Source of the DNA: Paenibacillus sp. FSL H3-0469
GTDB taxonomy: Bacteria; Bacillota; Bacilli; Paenibacillales; Paenibacillaceae
NCBI RefSeq assembly: GCF_038051945.1
Contig: NZ_CP150302.1
Span: forward strand, 2,480,001 to 2,544,000
Reading direction: 5' to 3'
DNA: 64,000 bases
Shown here: positions 8,633-16,839 of the stretch, one piece after another
Layout of the letters: every line of letters begins with the position of its first letter
Numbering within the stretch: the stretch's first letter is position 1
The notes under the pieces: model-generated
Told to the model about the DNA's origin: nothing
Databases searched by the model: none
What the model saw: only the letters and a program-made list of their open reading frames with translations
Made by a program: the position numbers and the translations under genes

Positions 8633-8684
8633 AAAAAAACTCCTTATCAGAGGTCTTGATTGACCTGCTGCTAAGGAGTTTTTG
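8633..8684. terminator. Bidirectional rho-independent terminator
   Basis: The stem ACTCCTTA/TAAGGAGT, extended by AGGTC/GACCT, is flanked by A7 on the left and T5 on the right. It serves the plus-strand gene ending at 8623 and the minus-strand divIVA ending at 8724. Confidence 0.85.
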
Positions 8685-8723
8685 TGTATTGATAAAGGGT
8701 ACAAGCTAACCGTCATCTTAGGC

Positions 8724-9209
8724 TCAGAGCGCGTTCTCGCTAACCTCACGGCTCTCCAGCGCATTCCAGTCATCCTGGGACAGCAGTTCCAGCTGGGCTT
8801 CCAGCAGTGTCCGGAACCGGGTTCGGTAGATCGAAGCCTGCTTGCGCAGCTCCTCGGTCTCAATCGCCACCTTGCGGGATTTGGACAACGCTTCATTGAT
8901 AATCCGGTCGGCGTTCTTCTCTGCTTCCTTGAGGATCAGCTGGGATTCCTTCTTCGAGTTATTCTTGACATCATCCGCAGCCTCCTGGGCTACAAGAATG
9001 GTCTTGGACAGACTCTCTTCAATATTGACGAAATGATCCAGGCGTTCCTGAAGGGTTAACAACTGGTTGTGCAGTTCCTTATTCTCCCGGATCACGCTCT
9101 CGTAATCCTTAATCACCTGATCCAGAAATTCATTGACCTCATCTTCGTCATAACCGCGGATTCTCCGGGAGAATTCCTTGTTATGTATGTCGAGCGGTGT
9201 TAATGGCAT
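8724..9209 (-). CDS. divIVA: Cell-division initiation/polar scaffold protein DivIVA
   Basis: This 161-residue protein starts at ATG 9209 (MPLTPLDIHNKEF) with AGGAGG 8 nt upstream. It carries the conserved DivIVA N-terminal domain, including RGYDEDEVNEFLDQV near residues 18-32, which holds the lipid-binding and dimerisation region. A long coiled coil follows from about residue 30 to 140. DivIVA marks negatively curved membrane at septa and poles and recruits partners for septum placement and, in sporulation, chromosome anchoring. It is the last gene of the sepF-yggT-ylmH-divIVA block. In Bacillus the next gene is ileS. Here a surface-glycan locus follows instead. Confidence 0.95.
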   Translation of the reverse strand: MPLTPLDIHNKEFSRRIRGYDEDEVNEFLDQVIKDYESVIRENKELHNQLLTLQERLDHFVNIEESLSKTILVAQEAADDVKNNSKKESQLILKEAEKNADRIINEALSKSRKVAIETEELRKQASIYRTRFRTLLEAQLELLSQDDWNALESREVSENAL

Positions 9210-9340
9210 GCTGTGCACCTCCTAGAAATTTCGGTGAAGATTATAGATGAAAGACAATTACCGGCGCACGGCCTGCTAAGTGTCCATATTTCCCTGAGAT
9301 TATCAATTTCGACAAGCACAGCTGTAATCCTGCAAAGACT

Positions 9341-10123
9341 TCAGACAAATTTGCCTACCAAAATCCGGTAACGGCCCTTCTTCGTCAAGCTGCCGATCTC
9401 CAGCACCTTGAACCGTCCGAAGCCCTGGATCGAGACCATGTCCCCGTCCTTCAGCGGACAGGACGGATCTTCCTCGACCTTCCAGTTCACCCGGACGCGC
9501 CCGGCCTTGATCGGGGCCAGAATCTTGCTCCGGCTCAGCCGCGTGACATCCGCTGCAATCCCGTCAAGCCGCAGGGATGCCACCGTGAACTCCATTGCCT
9601 CCAGCTTCGCTTCACTGCTGCGCAGGCCGGATAACGGCAGGATCTCCGTACTGACGTTAACCCGATGGACACCGGTCAAATGAATGGACAGATAATCCGC
9701 GATGTCAGCAGCCACCACTACGTGGCAGCCGTCTTCCAGCACATGAATATCGCCGATCTTGCCTCTTTTGATACCTAGTCCCAGGATTGCTCCCATATAA
9801 TCCCCATGTTCCAGCGATAGAAATTTCTGTTCACCTGAGGTGATCGCCAGCACGCTTAGTTCCATATCCTCATCCGTAAGGTCACGATAATCCGGAGCCA
9901 GCATTGCCCGCTTCCGCTCGGCATCCGAAGAACCGCCCTCCCAGCGCACAATCACATCAGGGTGGCGGTTCACCAGACTTTGCAGAATATAGCACTGACG
10001 GGGGTCCAGAAATTCGGTCAGCTTCGTCTCATGATACTCCCCGGCATTCGAGACCCACTCCCAGGCCTTGTCCACAAACGGCCGTTCATCCGGGTGGAAA
10101 TGCCCGTAGATTTCATTCTTCAT
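9341..10123 (-). CDS. ylmH: YlmH, S4-domain RNA-binding protein
   Basis: The 260-residue length matches the YlmH family. The N-terminal two thirds form the YlmH domain (LGIKRGKIGDIHV, VNVSTE...). Residues about 185-245 are an S4 RNA-binding domain (VASLRLDGIAADVTRLSRSKI, then AGRVRVNW). The family associates with ribosomes and sits in the dcw cluster of Firmicutes between yggT and divIVA, as here. The start codon overlaps the end of the preceding operon region, with 5 nt between it and the yggT-like gene. Confidence 0.9.
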   Translation of the reverse strand: MKNEIYGHFHPDERPFVDKAWEWVSNAGEYHETKLTEFLDPRQCYILQSLVNRHPDVIVRWEGGSSDAERKRAMLAPDYRDLTDEDMELSVLAITSGEQKFLSLEHGDYMGAILGLGIKRGKIGDIHVLEDGCHVVVAADIADYLSIHLTGVHRVNVSTEILPLSGLRSSEAKLEAMEFTVASLRLDGIAADVTRLSRSKILAPIKAGRVRVNWKVEEDPSCPLKDGDMVSIQGFGRFKVLEIGSLTKKGRYRILVGKFV

Positions 10124-10128
10124 CGGAC

Positions 10129-10398
10129 TCAGCCGAAGACCGAGGCTACGATAGAGTGCAGACCGACTGCGGCAAAGCGCAGCATGATAATCGCGACAAT
10201 CGGGGAGATATCCAGCGTGCCAAACAATGGAGGGATAATCCTCCGGAACGGTGCCAGATACGGCTCCACCAGCTTGCCCAGCAGCTCGCCGATAAAATTC
10301 TCACGCAGATTCGGCAACCAGGACATCAGAATGTATACGAGGATCATGTAATAGTAAATCTGAAATAGGATGTCTATAATTGAAGATATTTCATTCAA
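10129..10398 (-). CDS. ylmG: YggT/YlmG-family membrane protein
   Basis: This 89-residue protein has two hydrophobic segments (about residues 5-30 and 62-88) joined by the family motif region SWLPNLRENF...EPYLAPFRRIIPP. The motif PFRRIIPP is diagnostic of YggT/YlmG. The family works at the division site or in membrane organisation through an unclear mechanism. It is 7 nt downstream of sepF and 5 nt upstream of ylmH, the same order as in Bacillus. Confidence 0.9.
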   Translation of the reverse strand: MNEISSIIDILFQIYYYMILVYILMSWLPNLRENFIGELLGKLVEPYLAPFRRIIPPLFGTLDISPIVAIIMLRFAAVGLHSIVASVFG

Positions 10399-10405
10399 AC
10401 CCTGC

Positions 10406-10852
10406 TCACCTCATTCGGTTGTAGTCTTGCTCGTCACCCAGGATCTCGGTAATGGAGCCTTGGATCTCCACGGTGTCCGGTGTGCACATAAATATATTGC
10501 CCCCAATTTTGGATATTCCTCCACCCAGAGCATAAACAGTTCCGCTGAGAAAATCGATAATCCGCATCGCCTGGTCATTGCGCACCCGCTGCAGGTTAAT
10601 TACTACCGTGCGGTGTGAACGCAAATGGTCGGCAATCTCCTGCGCCTCGTCATACGAGCGCGGCTCGTAGAGCACAACCTTCACATTTTTTTGGGAATGA
10701 ATGCTGACGACGTTGGCCCTCTGATTCTTGCGTGTTTCTACAGGGGCGGGTTCGTATTCATCCTCATCACGGGAGATTTGCTCCCGTTCCACAACTTCCT
10801 CTTCCTCCTGCAAGCCCAAGAAACTCATAAATCGGTTCATCACGCCCATCAT
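10406..10852 (-). CDS. sepF: Cell division protein SepF
   Basis: This protein of about 148 residues has an N-terminal amphipathic membrane-targeting helix ([10 protein letters not shown]), an acidic charged linker, and a C-terminal SepF domain from about residue 60 ([41 protein letters not shown]). SepF polymerises into rings, binds the FtsZ tail and anchors it to the membrane alongside FtsA. The start overlaps the yggS stop, so translation is coupled. The true first codon could be either ATG of the ATGATG pair. Confidence 0.93.
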   Translation of the reverse strand: MMGVMNRFMSFLGLQEEEEVVEREQISRDEDEYEPAPVETRKNQRANVVSIHSQKNVKVVLYEPRSYDEAQEIADHLRSHRTVVINLQRVRNDQAMRIIDFLSGTVYALGGGISKIGGNIFMCTPDTVEIQGSITEILGDEQDYNRMR

Positions 10853-11544
10853 TCTCCCTCCTCATGACCTACTAATACCGTTCCCAGACGAACCCGGGTG
10901 GCTCCTTCCTGTATCGCCACTTCAAAGTCATTCGACATGCCCATCGACAGCTCTTGTATTGGCTCAGGTGTCAAACCCAACAGATTCAAGCGGTCACGCA
11001 GCTCGCGGAGTCCGCGGAATACCGGCCGGGTCGCCTCGGGGTCTTCCTCGTGAGGGGCCATCGTCATCAGGCCGACGACCTTCACCCGGTCAAGCGGAGT
11101 GATCTCCCGCAGGAAGTCCTCCACCGCTTCCGGCGCCAGGCCGAACTTGGTATCCTCGCCCGAAATATTCACCTGCAGGAACACCTTCACAGCAAGTCCG
11201 GCAGCTTCTGCCTTCTTATGCAGCTCCCTGGCCAGCGACAGCCGGTCCAGAGAGTGAATATATTGAAATTTACCGATAACGTCCTTCACCTTGTTCGTCT
11301 GCAGATGCCCGATAAAGTGCCAGATCCCCTTGTGTCCAAGCGCATTCCATTTCGGCTCCGCATCCTGCCAGCGGCTCTCGGCAATCTCCTCAAGCCCTGC
11401 TTCCAATACAGCAGATACCGTATTCAGTGATACGTATTTCGTTACCGCAATCACCTTGACTTCACTGGCATCCCGGCCGCTGGCCGCGCAGGCCCGTGCG
11501 ACACGTTCCCGGGTAGTGGCTATTCGTTCTTGTAGCGAGGCCAA
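10849..11544 (-). CDS. ylmE: YggS-family PLP homeostasis protein
   Basis: This 231-residue protein starts at TTG 11544 behind AAAGGAG. It has the alanine-racemase-like barrel of the YggS/PROSC family. VIAVTKYVS carries the PLP lysine near residue 36, followed by [11 protein letters not shown] and the phosphate-binding end [23 protein letters not shown]. The family carries PLP and controls vitamin B6 balance, without racemase activity. It overlaps sepF by 4 nt and follows the PgeF-like gene by 4 nt, as ylmD-ylmE-sepF do in Bacillus. Confidence 0.93.
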   Translation of the reverse strand: MASLQERIATTRERVARACAASGRDASEVKVIAVTKYVSLNTVSAVLEAGLEEIAESRWQDAEPKWNALGHKGIWHFIGHLQTNKVKDVIGKFQYIHSLDRLSLARELHKKAEAAGLAVKVFLQVNISGEDTKFGLAPEAVEDFLREITPLDRVKVVGLMTMAPHEEDPEATRPVFRGLRELRDRLNLLGLTPEPIQELSMGMSNDFEVAIQEGATRVRLGTVLVGHEEGE

Positions 11545-11548
11545 AATT

Positions 11549-12406
11549 TCAACTCTCCTTTATTCCGATCCAGCTCGTCATTCTCCCAGTGACCCCGTTT
11601 TCCTTCCGGTACGAAAAGAACAGATCACTGTTACAGCTTGTACACCAAGTTGTACATTCGATATGAGTCGGCAATATTCCTGCTTTTATCATAATGCGTT
11701 GGTTCAATTCTTTCAAGTTCAGCAGCATTTTGCTGCTGTCCGTCTCCGATGGTCTATATAAAGCCTGCGCGCCTTCCGCCGCATCCGGCAGGTTCAGCCC
11801 GGCCTCCAGCCGGCGGACAGGGTCCATGACGTAATCATCCACCTCATAGCAGCAATCTCCAATAGAAGGCCCTATAGCAGCCTGTATGTCCTCCGGGCGG
11901 CTCCCGTACGTCTGTCCCATACGATCCACCATCGCTGCCGCGATTTGGGCCACGGTTCCCTTCCAGCCCGCATGCGCCAGCCCAACCACCTGCTTCAGCG
12001 GATCATGGAAGAACAGCGGCACACAGTCGGCATAAAAAGAAGTCAACAGCACTCCGGGCACATTCGTCAGCAGCCCGTCTGTGGCCTGAAAGGCAGAGGC
12101 CCGGTCCAGGCTGCCCCGGCCGCGTTCCTGTTCTGTAACGATGGCGATCTCTTTGCCATGGGTCTGTTCCCCGCAGGTCCAGTCAGCCAGCCGGAAACCC
12201 AGACTAGCAGCCAGCAGGCTGCGGTTGGCCAGCACATCCGCCGGATCATCGCCTACATGAAAAGCACAATTGAAGCTGTCATACGGGACTTTGCCGCTGC
12301 CGCCTGCCCTGCCGGTGAAGCCTGCTGTAATGCTTGTATACGGCTCACGCCAGGGCTCCAGATGCAGCAGCATTGGCGCTGCGCCACTCTGCATAAACGG
12401 TTCCAT
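11549..12406 (-). CDS. ylmD: YlmD/PgeF-family purine nucleoside phosphorylase-like (multicopper polyphenol oxidase family)
   Basis: This 285-residue protein starts at ATG 12406, preceded by GGAGGTG. It holds the PgeF/YfiH signature: CGEQTHG near residue 83, ADCVPLFFHDP, LAHAGWKGTV and IGPSIGDCCYEV, in which Cys and His residues form the metal-binding active site. Members act on purine nucleosides and, in Escherichia coli, edit a peptidoglycan precursor. Older annotation calls them laccases. It begins the ylmD-ylmE-sepF-ylmG-ylmH operon. The gap upstream to ymxH contains an unusual inverted repeat. Confidence 0.9.
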   Translation of the reverse strand: MEPFMQSGAAPMLLHLEPWREPYTSITAGFTGRAGGSGKVPYDSFNCAFHVGDDPADVLANRSLLAASLGFRLADWTCGEQTHGKEIAIVTEQERGRGSLDRASAFQATDGLLTNVPGVLLTSFYADCVPLFFHDPLKQVVGLAHAGWKGTVAQIAAAMVDRMGQTYGSRPEDIQAAIGPSIGDCCYEVDDYVMDPVRRLEAGLNLPDAAEGAQALYRPSETDSSKMLLNLKELNQRIMIKAGILPTHIECTTWCTSCNSDLFFSYRKENGVTGRMTSWIGIKES

Positions 12407-12452
12407 CTCTTCACCTCCGCTTAAGTGTACCACACTCAGCCCCACAAAATAT

Positions 12453-12504
12453 TCCCCACAAAGTGAAGTAACGCTTCGAAGCCTATTCAGGTACTTTGCG
12501 GGGA
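12453..12504. repeat. Imperfect inverted repeat between ymxH and ylmD
   Basis: Twelve-base arms at 12453-12464 and 12493-12504 pair with one mismatch (TCCCCACAAAGT against ACTTTGCGGGGA). A partial extra copy of the left arm (CCCCACAAAATA) lies just before, and a GCTTCGAAGC palindrome is inside the loop. No U-tract follows on either strand, so it is not a simple terminator. It looks like a unit of a dispersed palindromic repeat, but no second copy was found by eye in this window. Confidence 0.5.
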
Positions 12505-12574
12505 CCCCGAAAAACCTCCTTGCAAACCTGCTCCTATGACTTTACCCATATCGGCAGAAAAAAGACGCACCCCA

Positions 12575-12919
12575 TTAATAAGTGCGCCGTTCACTGCGTT
12601 CCGGCCGTTCCAGGTACATCATCTCGCGGTCCTCCTGTCCCTGCATCATGCGGGGCTCCTCCAGCTTCACGAGCACGACATCCGCACCGATCTTCACGAT
12701 ATTCCGCCACGGAATGACCAGATCGGCACCGCCGCCGAACAGCCCCATGAACCGGGTATACCCCGGGACGATCACAGCGTCAATGACGCCTCTGCGCAAA
12801 TCCAGCTCCAGGTCGCTGATCTGGCCCAGCCGTTTGCCGTCAACAATATTGATTACATCTTTGGTTTGGAAATCGGAGATTTTCATCTTTTTACCCGAAG
12901 CTGACGTTTCCTCAATCAT
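12575..12919 (-). CDS. ymxH: YlmC/YmxH-family PRC-barrel sporulation protein
   Basis: This 114-residue protein contains a PRC-barrel: KISDFQTKDVINIVDGKRLG, DLELDLRRGVIDAVIVPG, and VIPWRNIVKIGADVVLV. These are characteristic of the YlmC/YmxH family found next to sigG in spore formers. The ATG at 12919 has GGGGTGG upstream. A second ATG at residue 12 is the family's more usual beginning. The function is unknown beyond the association with sporulation. It stands alone between the sigG terminator and the ylmD operon. Confidence 0.85.
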   Translation of the reverse strand: MIEETSASGKKMKISDFQTKDVINIVDGKRLGQISDLELDLRRGVIDAVIVPGYTRFMGLFGGGADLVIPWRNIVKIGADVVLVKLEEPRMMQGQEDREMMYLERPERSERRTY

Positions 12920-13013
12920 CCTGCCACCCCTGTACGTTCAGACCTATAGCTTCAGTATATGTCCATAGGGCTTGGCCGCATGACTGTATTCCAGAGTCTC
13001 ATCACCCCGGACA

Positions 13014-13063
13014 TATAAAAGGATACCCCGCTGGCTGCGATGTGCCGCCATCCGGAATATCCT
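13014..13063 (-). terminator. Terminator downstream of sigG
   Basis: On the minus strand, AGGATA..CCG..GGC pairs with GCC..CGG..TATCCT and is followed by TTTTAT. It starts about 20 nt after the sigG stop. Confidence 0.65.
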
Positions 13064-13084
13064 CCGCTCATTTATAGACTGTGG

Positions 13085-13867
13085 TCAGGACTTTACATGC
13101 TTTTGCATTTGCTGGATCGCTGATTTCTCAAGCCGCGAGACCTGGGCCTGTGAGATGCCAATCTCGTCAGCGACCTCCATCTGGGTCTTGCCTTCGAAGA
13201 AGCGCATGGACAGAATGCGTTTCTCGCGCTGACCCAGCCGCTGCATGGCCTCCCGGAGCGCAATCTCCTCAATCCAGGAGACATCCTTGTTCTTGTCGTC
13301 ACTGATCTGATCCATCACATAGATCGGGTCCCCGCCGTCATGATAGATCGGCTCAAACAGGGATACCGGGTCCTGGATCGCATCAAGCGCGAAGACAACA
13401 TCCTCCTTCGGAACGCCGAGCGCTTCGGATATTTCGAAGATCGTCGGCTCCCGCGAATTCTGGTTCGTCAGGCTGTCACGCACCTGCAGCGCCTTATAGG
13501 CAATGTCGCGCAAGGAGCGGGATACCCGGATCGGGTTGTTGTCGCGCAAGTAGCGGCGGATCTCTCCGATGATCATCGGCACCGCATAGGTGGAGAACTT
13601 GACATTTTGCGATAAATCGAAATTATCGATGGCTTTCATGAGTCCGATGCAGCCTACCTGAAACAGATCATCCACGAACTCTCCACGATTATTGAACCTT
13701 TGAATCACGCTTAGCACAAGCCTGAGGTTGCCATTTACCAATTTCTCTCTGGCGGATCGCTCGCCCTGCTGCTGCAGCGAAGTGAACAATGCCCGCATTT
13801 CCACGTTCGTGAGAACAGGCAGCTTGGCGGTGTCCACACCGCAAATCTCGACTTTATTTCGGGTCAT
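13085..13867 (-). CDS. sigG: RNA polymerase sporulation sigma factor SigG
   Basis: The 260-residue length is the same as Bacillus SigG. The start at ATG 13867 follows a GGGAGG box. Region 2 is at about residues 60-130 (GNLRLVLSVIQRF, DDLFQVGCIGLMKAIDNFD, FSTYAVPMIIGEIRRYLRD). Region 3 lies in the middle. A region 4 helix-turn-helix closes the protein (TQMEVADEIGISQAQVSRLEK). SigG drives late gene expression in the forespore. The N-terminal VEICGVDTAKLPVL matches the SigG start. It follows sigE by 78 nt and appears to have its own sigF-type promoter there. Confidence 0.97.
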   Translation of the reverse strand: MTRNKVEICGVDTAKLPVLTNVEMRALFTSLQQQGERSAREKLVNGNLRLVLSVIQRFNNRGEFVDDLFQVGCIGLMKAIDNFDLSQNVKFSTYAVPMIIGEIRRYLRDNNPIRVSRSLRDIAYKALQVRDSLTNQNSREPTIFEISEALGVPKEDVVFALDAIQDPVSLFEPIYHDGGDPIYVMDQISDDKNKDVSWIEEIALREAMQRLGQREKRILSMRFFEGKTQMEVADEIGISQAQVSRLEKSAIQQMQKHVKS

Positions 13868-13901
13868 GATGATTAACCTCCCAAGGAGAAACATTACTGT
13901 A

Positions 13902-13930
13902 CATTATCTCCCCGGTCCGGCATTTTATTC
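13902..13930 (-). promoter_or_regulatory. Candidate sigF/sigG-type promoter of sigG
   Basis: In the sigE-sigG gap the minus strand has GGAGATAATG (13902-13911), which fits the sigF -10 consensus GGNRANAHTR at every position. A GAATA (13926-13930) lies 14 nt upstream as an imperfect -35 element. In Bacillus sigG is transcribed by sigF and then autoregulated. Confidence 0.5.
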
Positions 13931-13945
13931 CTCAGCTTTCATCAC

Positions 13946-14665
13946 TTACACCATCTTGTTGAACTCCTTGCGCAGCCGCTTGATAATTCGTTTCTCCAGG
14001 CGGGAAATATAGGATTGCGAGATGCCCAGCAGATCGGCCACATCCTTTTGCGTTTTTTCTTCGCCGCCCCGCAGCCCGAACCGCAGCTCCATAATCAGCC
14101 GTTCCCGCTCGCTGAGCTTCTCCAGCGCCTTCTGCAGAAGCTTGCGGTCCACCTGCTCCTCGATGTTGCGGTAGATCGTATCGTTCTCTGTGCCCAGCAC
14201 ATCCGAGAGCAGCAGCTCGTTGCCGTCCCAGTCAATATTCAGCGGTTCATCAAAAGAAACCTCGCTTCTGGTCTTGCTGTTACGCCGCAGATACATCAGA
14301 ATTTCATTCTCAATGCAGCGTGAGGCGTAGGTAGCGAGTTTGATTTTTTTCTCCGGATCAAAGGTGTTGACCGCCTTAATCAGTCCGATCGCACCAATGG
14401 ACACCAGATCCTCAATGTTAATGCCGGTGTTCTCGAATTTCCGGGCGATGTAAACCACCAGCCGCAGGTTGCGCTCAATCAGCATAGCCCGGACCGCCGC
14501 ATCTCCGCTGGAGAGACGCTGGAGCAGGAATTCCTCCTCCTCGCGTGTCAGCGGCGGCGGCAACGCCTCACTTCCCCCAATATAATAAATCTCCTGGCTC
14601 TTCAGACCGAGCAGAAACAGCATGCGGTAATACTGCAGTTGCAGCACAAGCTTGAATTTGACCAT
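13946..14665 (-). CDS. sigE: Pro-sigma-E, mother-cell sporulation sigma factor
   Basis: The 239 residues match the Bacillus precursor in length. The first ~28 residues ([20 protein letters not shown]) form the membrane-associated pro-sequence removed by SpoIIGA. Then comes the highly conserved [14 protein letters not shown] start of the mature factor. Region 2 has [19 protein letters not shown] and [16 protein letters not shown]. Region 4 has [22 protein letters not shown]. SigE directs early mother-cell transcription after engulfment begins. It is 22 nt downstream of spoIIGA, whose product processes it. Confidence 0.98.
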   Translation of the reverse strand: MVKFKLVLQLQYYRMLFLLGLKSQEIYYIGGSEALPPPLTREEEEFLLQRLSSGDAAVRAMLIERNLRLVVYIARKFENTGINIEDLVSIGAIGLIKAVNTFDPEKKIKLATYASRCIENEILMYLRRNSKTRSEVSFDEPLNIDWDGNELLLSDVLGTENDTIYRNIEEQVDRKLLQKALEKLSERERLIMELRFGLRGGEEKTQKDVADLLGISQSYISRLEKRIIKRLRKEFNKMV

Positions 14666-14687
14666 TATTGTTCCTCCTATAGGTTAC

Positions 14688-15644
14688 TTAGCCCATCACC
14701 TTGTCAGCCGGCGCTTCTGGAGCACTCTCTTTATGGGTCAGGTCAGGATGTATGACCGCCCGGTACGCGCCGTCTCCCGACAGTGTCCCGCCATCCAGCC
14801 CGATGAGTACCCTTGTGCTGCAAAAGGTATCACCGCCAAGCACTATACTCACCTTATCCGGCTTCAGCGCGAGCATGAAGGATGCCCCGCGGTTGACGCC
14901 CCTGTACGGCACCAGCCGCACTCTGTCCTGCCAGGCGAACGACTGCCCGTCCGTTTCCAGTACAAGTGTATCTGCACCCGTCTGGGTCAGCCTTCCTTTC
15001 CAGGAAGCCGGCAAATGGCCCTCCCACAGCGAGGCTTCCATCACCATGACCGGAATCCTCGTCAGCGGATCACTGAGCCGGTTCCCGGTATCCAGCAGTC
15101 CGGGACAGGTAACCGACACTCCGTCAATCTCCACTGTCACTTCCCCGATATAGGAGTCCAGCTGCTCTCTGTGCCGGCGGGAGGACTGGATCAGCTTGAA
15201 GAGCAGCAGCACCAGCGGAAGCAGGGCAAGCACGAACCAGAAACCGATCTTCAGCCGGTAAGCTTGGCCTCCCGATGAGGTGAAGATCATGCCCTTCCAG
15301 AGGTCACCAGAGCTTTGCAGCAGATAATGAACGCCTATGATCCCTCCCGCCGCCGCAAAATTAATGATATAAAACGCCCCAAATGCCCGAAGATAGCTTT
15401 GCAGACTTCTAAATCCAAAGGCTATCCAGATCATCAAAACCGATAACCCGAATTTGATGAGAAAGGTATACAGAAAGGACAGCTCCGGTACGAACATCAT
15501 GACGACATAGAGTGCACCCGCCAGCGCTGAGAGAGTCAGGCGCCACCAGGATACCTTGTGCTTCACCAGCCAGCTTGTCAGCCACAGCAGGACTCCGTCG
15601 ATCAGCAGATTGGCGGCAAAAATCAAGTCAATATAGACAACCAT
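14688..15644 (-). CDS. spoIIGA: Sporulation sigma-E processing peptidase SpoIIGA
   Basis: This 318-residue protein starts at ATG 15644, with AGGTG close upstream. A GTG three codons earlier is weaker. The N-terminal ~150 residues contain five hydrophobic segments. The C-terminal cytoplasmic half is an aspartic protease-like domain with the catalytic LLDTGNRLSDP motif near residue 180. SpoIIGA sits in the septal membrane, is activated by the forespore signal SpoIIR and cleaves pro-sigma-E, which is encoded immediately downstream. Confidence 0.95.
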   Translation of the reverse strand: MVVYIDLIFAANLLIDGVLLWLTSWLVKHKVSWWRLTLSALAGALYVVMMFVPELSFLYTFLIKFGLSVLMIWIAFGFRSLQSYLRAFGAFYIINFAAAGGIIGVHYLLQSSGDLWKGMIFTSSGGQAYRLKIGFWFVLALLPLVLLLFKLIQSSRRHREQLDSYIGEVTVEIDGVSVTCPGLLDTGNRLSDPLTRIPVMVMEASLWEGHLPASWKGRLTQTGADTLVLETDGQSFAWQDRVRLVPYRGVNRGASFMLALKPDKVSIVLGGDTFCSTRVLIGLDGGTLSGDGAYRAVIHPDLTHKESAPEAPADKVMG

Positions 15645-15717
15645 CGCTCTCACCTGCCTGCAAGCGGATATCTATCCGGAGGCCTCGGTGCAGGCTCTCT
15701 TTTTAGACGATAAGATT

Positions 15718-15785
15718 AGTATAGAAACTCCCGTATCCAAAGTCTGTCTAAACATGGGGGGCGTTCTTGCAGTTTTTTTGTCGGT
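15718..15785 (-). promoter_or_regulatory. Candidate Spo0A-dependent spoIIG promoter
   Basis: On the minus strand TATACT (15718-15723) lies 21 nt from TAGACA (15745-15750), an abnormally long spacer like that of the Bacillus spoIIG promoter, where Spo0A activates sigma-A polymerase over a 22-bp spacer. On the opposite strand TGTCTAA (15745-15751) differs from the 0A box TGTCGAA by one base. TGTCGGT (15779-15785) is a weaker second match upstream. Confidence 0.4.
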
Positions 15786-15817
15786 TTATGGGCATTGAGA
15801 GGAACATCAGTGCACAA

Positions 15818-15848
15818 CACAAAAGCCAGCCCTAAGCGGCTGGCTTCA
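15818..15848 (-). terminator. Terminator of the Rpn-family gene
   Basis: A perfect 9-bp stem (AAGCCAGCC at 15823-15831, GGCTGGCTT at 15838-15846) is followed on the minus strand by TTTTGTGTTGT, just after the stop at 15861. Confidence 0.75.
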
Positions 15849-15860
15849 TGAGAAACGTAT

Positions 15861-16712
15861 TTAGTTATTGATAGATTTCAGCTCTTCTTCGGAGAGTCCG
15901 GTTGCTTTCTGCACTGAAGCACGATCCATTCCCATCGTCAGGAGATTCTTTGCTATTACCCGCTTGGCCTCCAGTTCACCCGCCGCAGTCCCCTTGACGA
16001 AGCCTTCTCTAAGCGCACCTTCCCGCTGTGAGGCTTCGTCCATCAGAACCTTCTGGCGGTCCTCATATTTACGGCGGGCTTCTGAATCCTGGCTCAGAAA
16101 TTCCAGCGTCTCCATCGCCTTCTTCAAGGCTGGCTCATTCATTTGCAGCACCTCCCATTCAGAGTAGTTGATCCCTTTCAGGAACAGCAGCCAGTTCACA
16201 AGGCCGCCCTCACCGGGCTTAACCGGCTGGTTCAGCTTGGGCAGCTCCAGGAAATGAATCTCGATATCATCTGTCAGCGGCGCTCCGCTGCTGTCCTCCC
16301 GCAAATGAAATACACTATGTGTATGTTCATTAGGGAGCACCTTGTAATTCAGAATGTTAATCGTCACGCATTTCTTAAGCTCGGTATATTTCCCGCTGAC
16401 CTGAAGCTGCCCGGCATAACGCTTGCTCCAATAATACAGCGTCCGTTTCTCAATATCATATTTGTTGAACAGCTGCATCTCAATGTTAATCAGCTTGCCG
16501 TCCACCGTCTTGGCCCATATATCAAATATCGCCTGCTTATCCAGCGGATCATCCTTATCTGTATAAGAATTGAGCAGCACCACTTCCTCCAGCGGAAGAT
16601 CGCCCGCATCCAAGAATATCTGGTTCAGAAAAGCGAGCAGTACATCCTTGTTGCCCTCGCTTGCAAAAATCCGCTTAAATACAAAATCCACCCGGGGGTC
16701 CAGCATTTCCAT
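15861..16712 (-). CDS. Rpn-family recombination-promoting nuclease / PD-(D/E)XK transposase-like protein
   Basis: This 283-residue protein starts at ATG 16712 (MEMLDPRVDFVFKRIFASEG) after GGGAGA. The opening is the Rpn/PDDEXK_2 family signature. The nuclease core is IFDIWAKTVDGKLINIEMQ (about residues 68-86), with the Asp and the Glu-x-Gln of a PD-(D/E)XK active site. YYWSKRYAGQL follows. The C-terminus is helical and charged, ending in a VIAKNLLTMGMDRASVQKATGLSEEEL repeat-like tail, typical of family members. Rpn proteins are DNA endonucleases that promote RecA-independent recombination and spread horizontally. No terminal inverted repeats are visible, so this is a lone gene between ftsZ and spoIIGA. 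The active-site residues look intact. Confidence 0.85.
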   Translation of the reverse strand: MEMLDPRVDFVFKRIFASEGNKDVLLAFLNQIFLDAGDLPLEEVVLLNSYTDKDDPLDKQAIFDIWAKTVDGKLINIEMQLFNKYDIEKRTLYYWSKRYAGQLQVSGKYTELKKCVTINILNYKVLPNEHTHSVFHLREDSSGAPLTDDIEIHFLELPKLNQPVKPGEGGLVNWLLFLKGINYSEWEVLQMNEPALKKAMETLEFLSQDSEARRKYEDRQKVLMDEASQREGALREGFVKGTAAGELEAKRVIAKNLLTMGMDRASVQKATGLSEEELKSINN

Positions 16713-16751
16713 GGTATCGTCTCCCGTTATCGTTATTATACAGCCTGAAAA

Positions 16752-16801
16752 ACAAAAAAAACACCATACCCCGCAGTTCAAAGCTGCGTGATACGGTGCT
16801 T
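16752..16801 (-). terminator. Strong terminator after ftsZ
   Basis: On the minus strand a stem of about 16 bp (arms near 16785-16801 and 16760-16776) is followed by TTTTTTTT, some 40 nt beyond the ftsZ stop. Confidence 0.85.
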
Positions 16802-16839
16802 CCGTAACAGTCTATCCTATTAATCGCTATTCATGGCTC

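Noticed and set aside
8399..8896. Minus-strand 165-codon frame spanning the terminator after 8623
   Set aside because: It crosses a strong bidirectional terminator and lies opposite the small surface-like gene and partly over divIVA in another frame. It has no homology.
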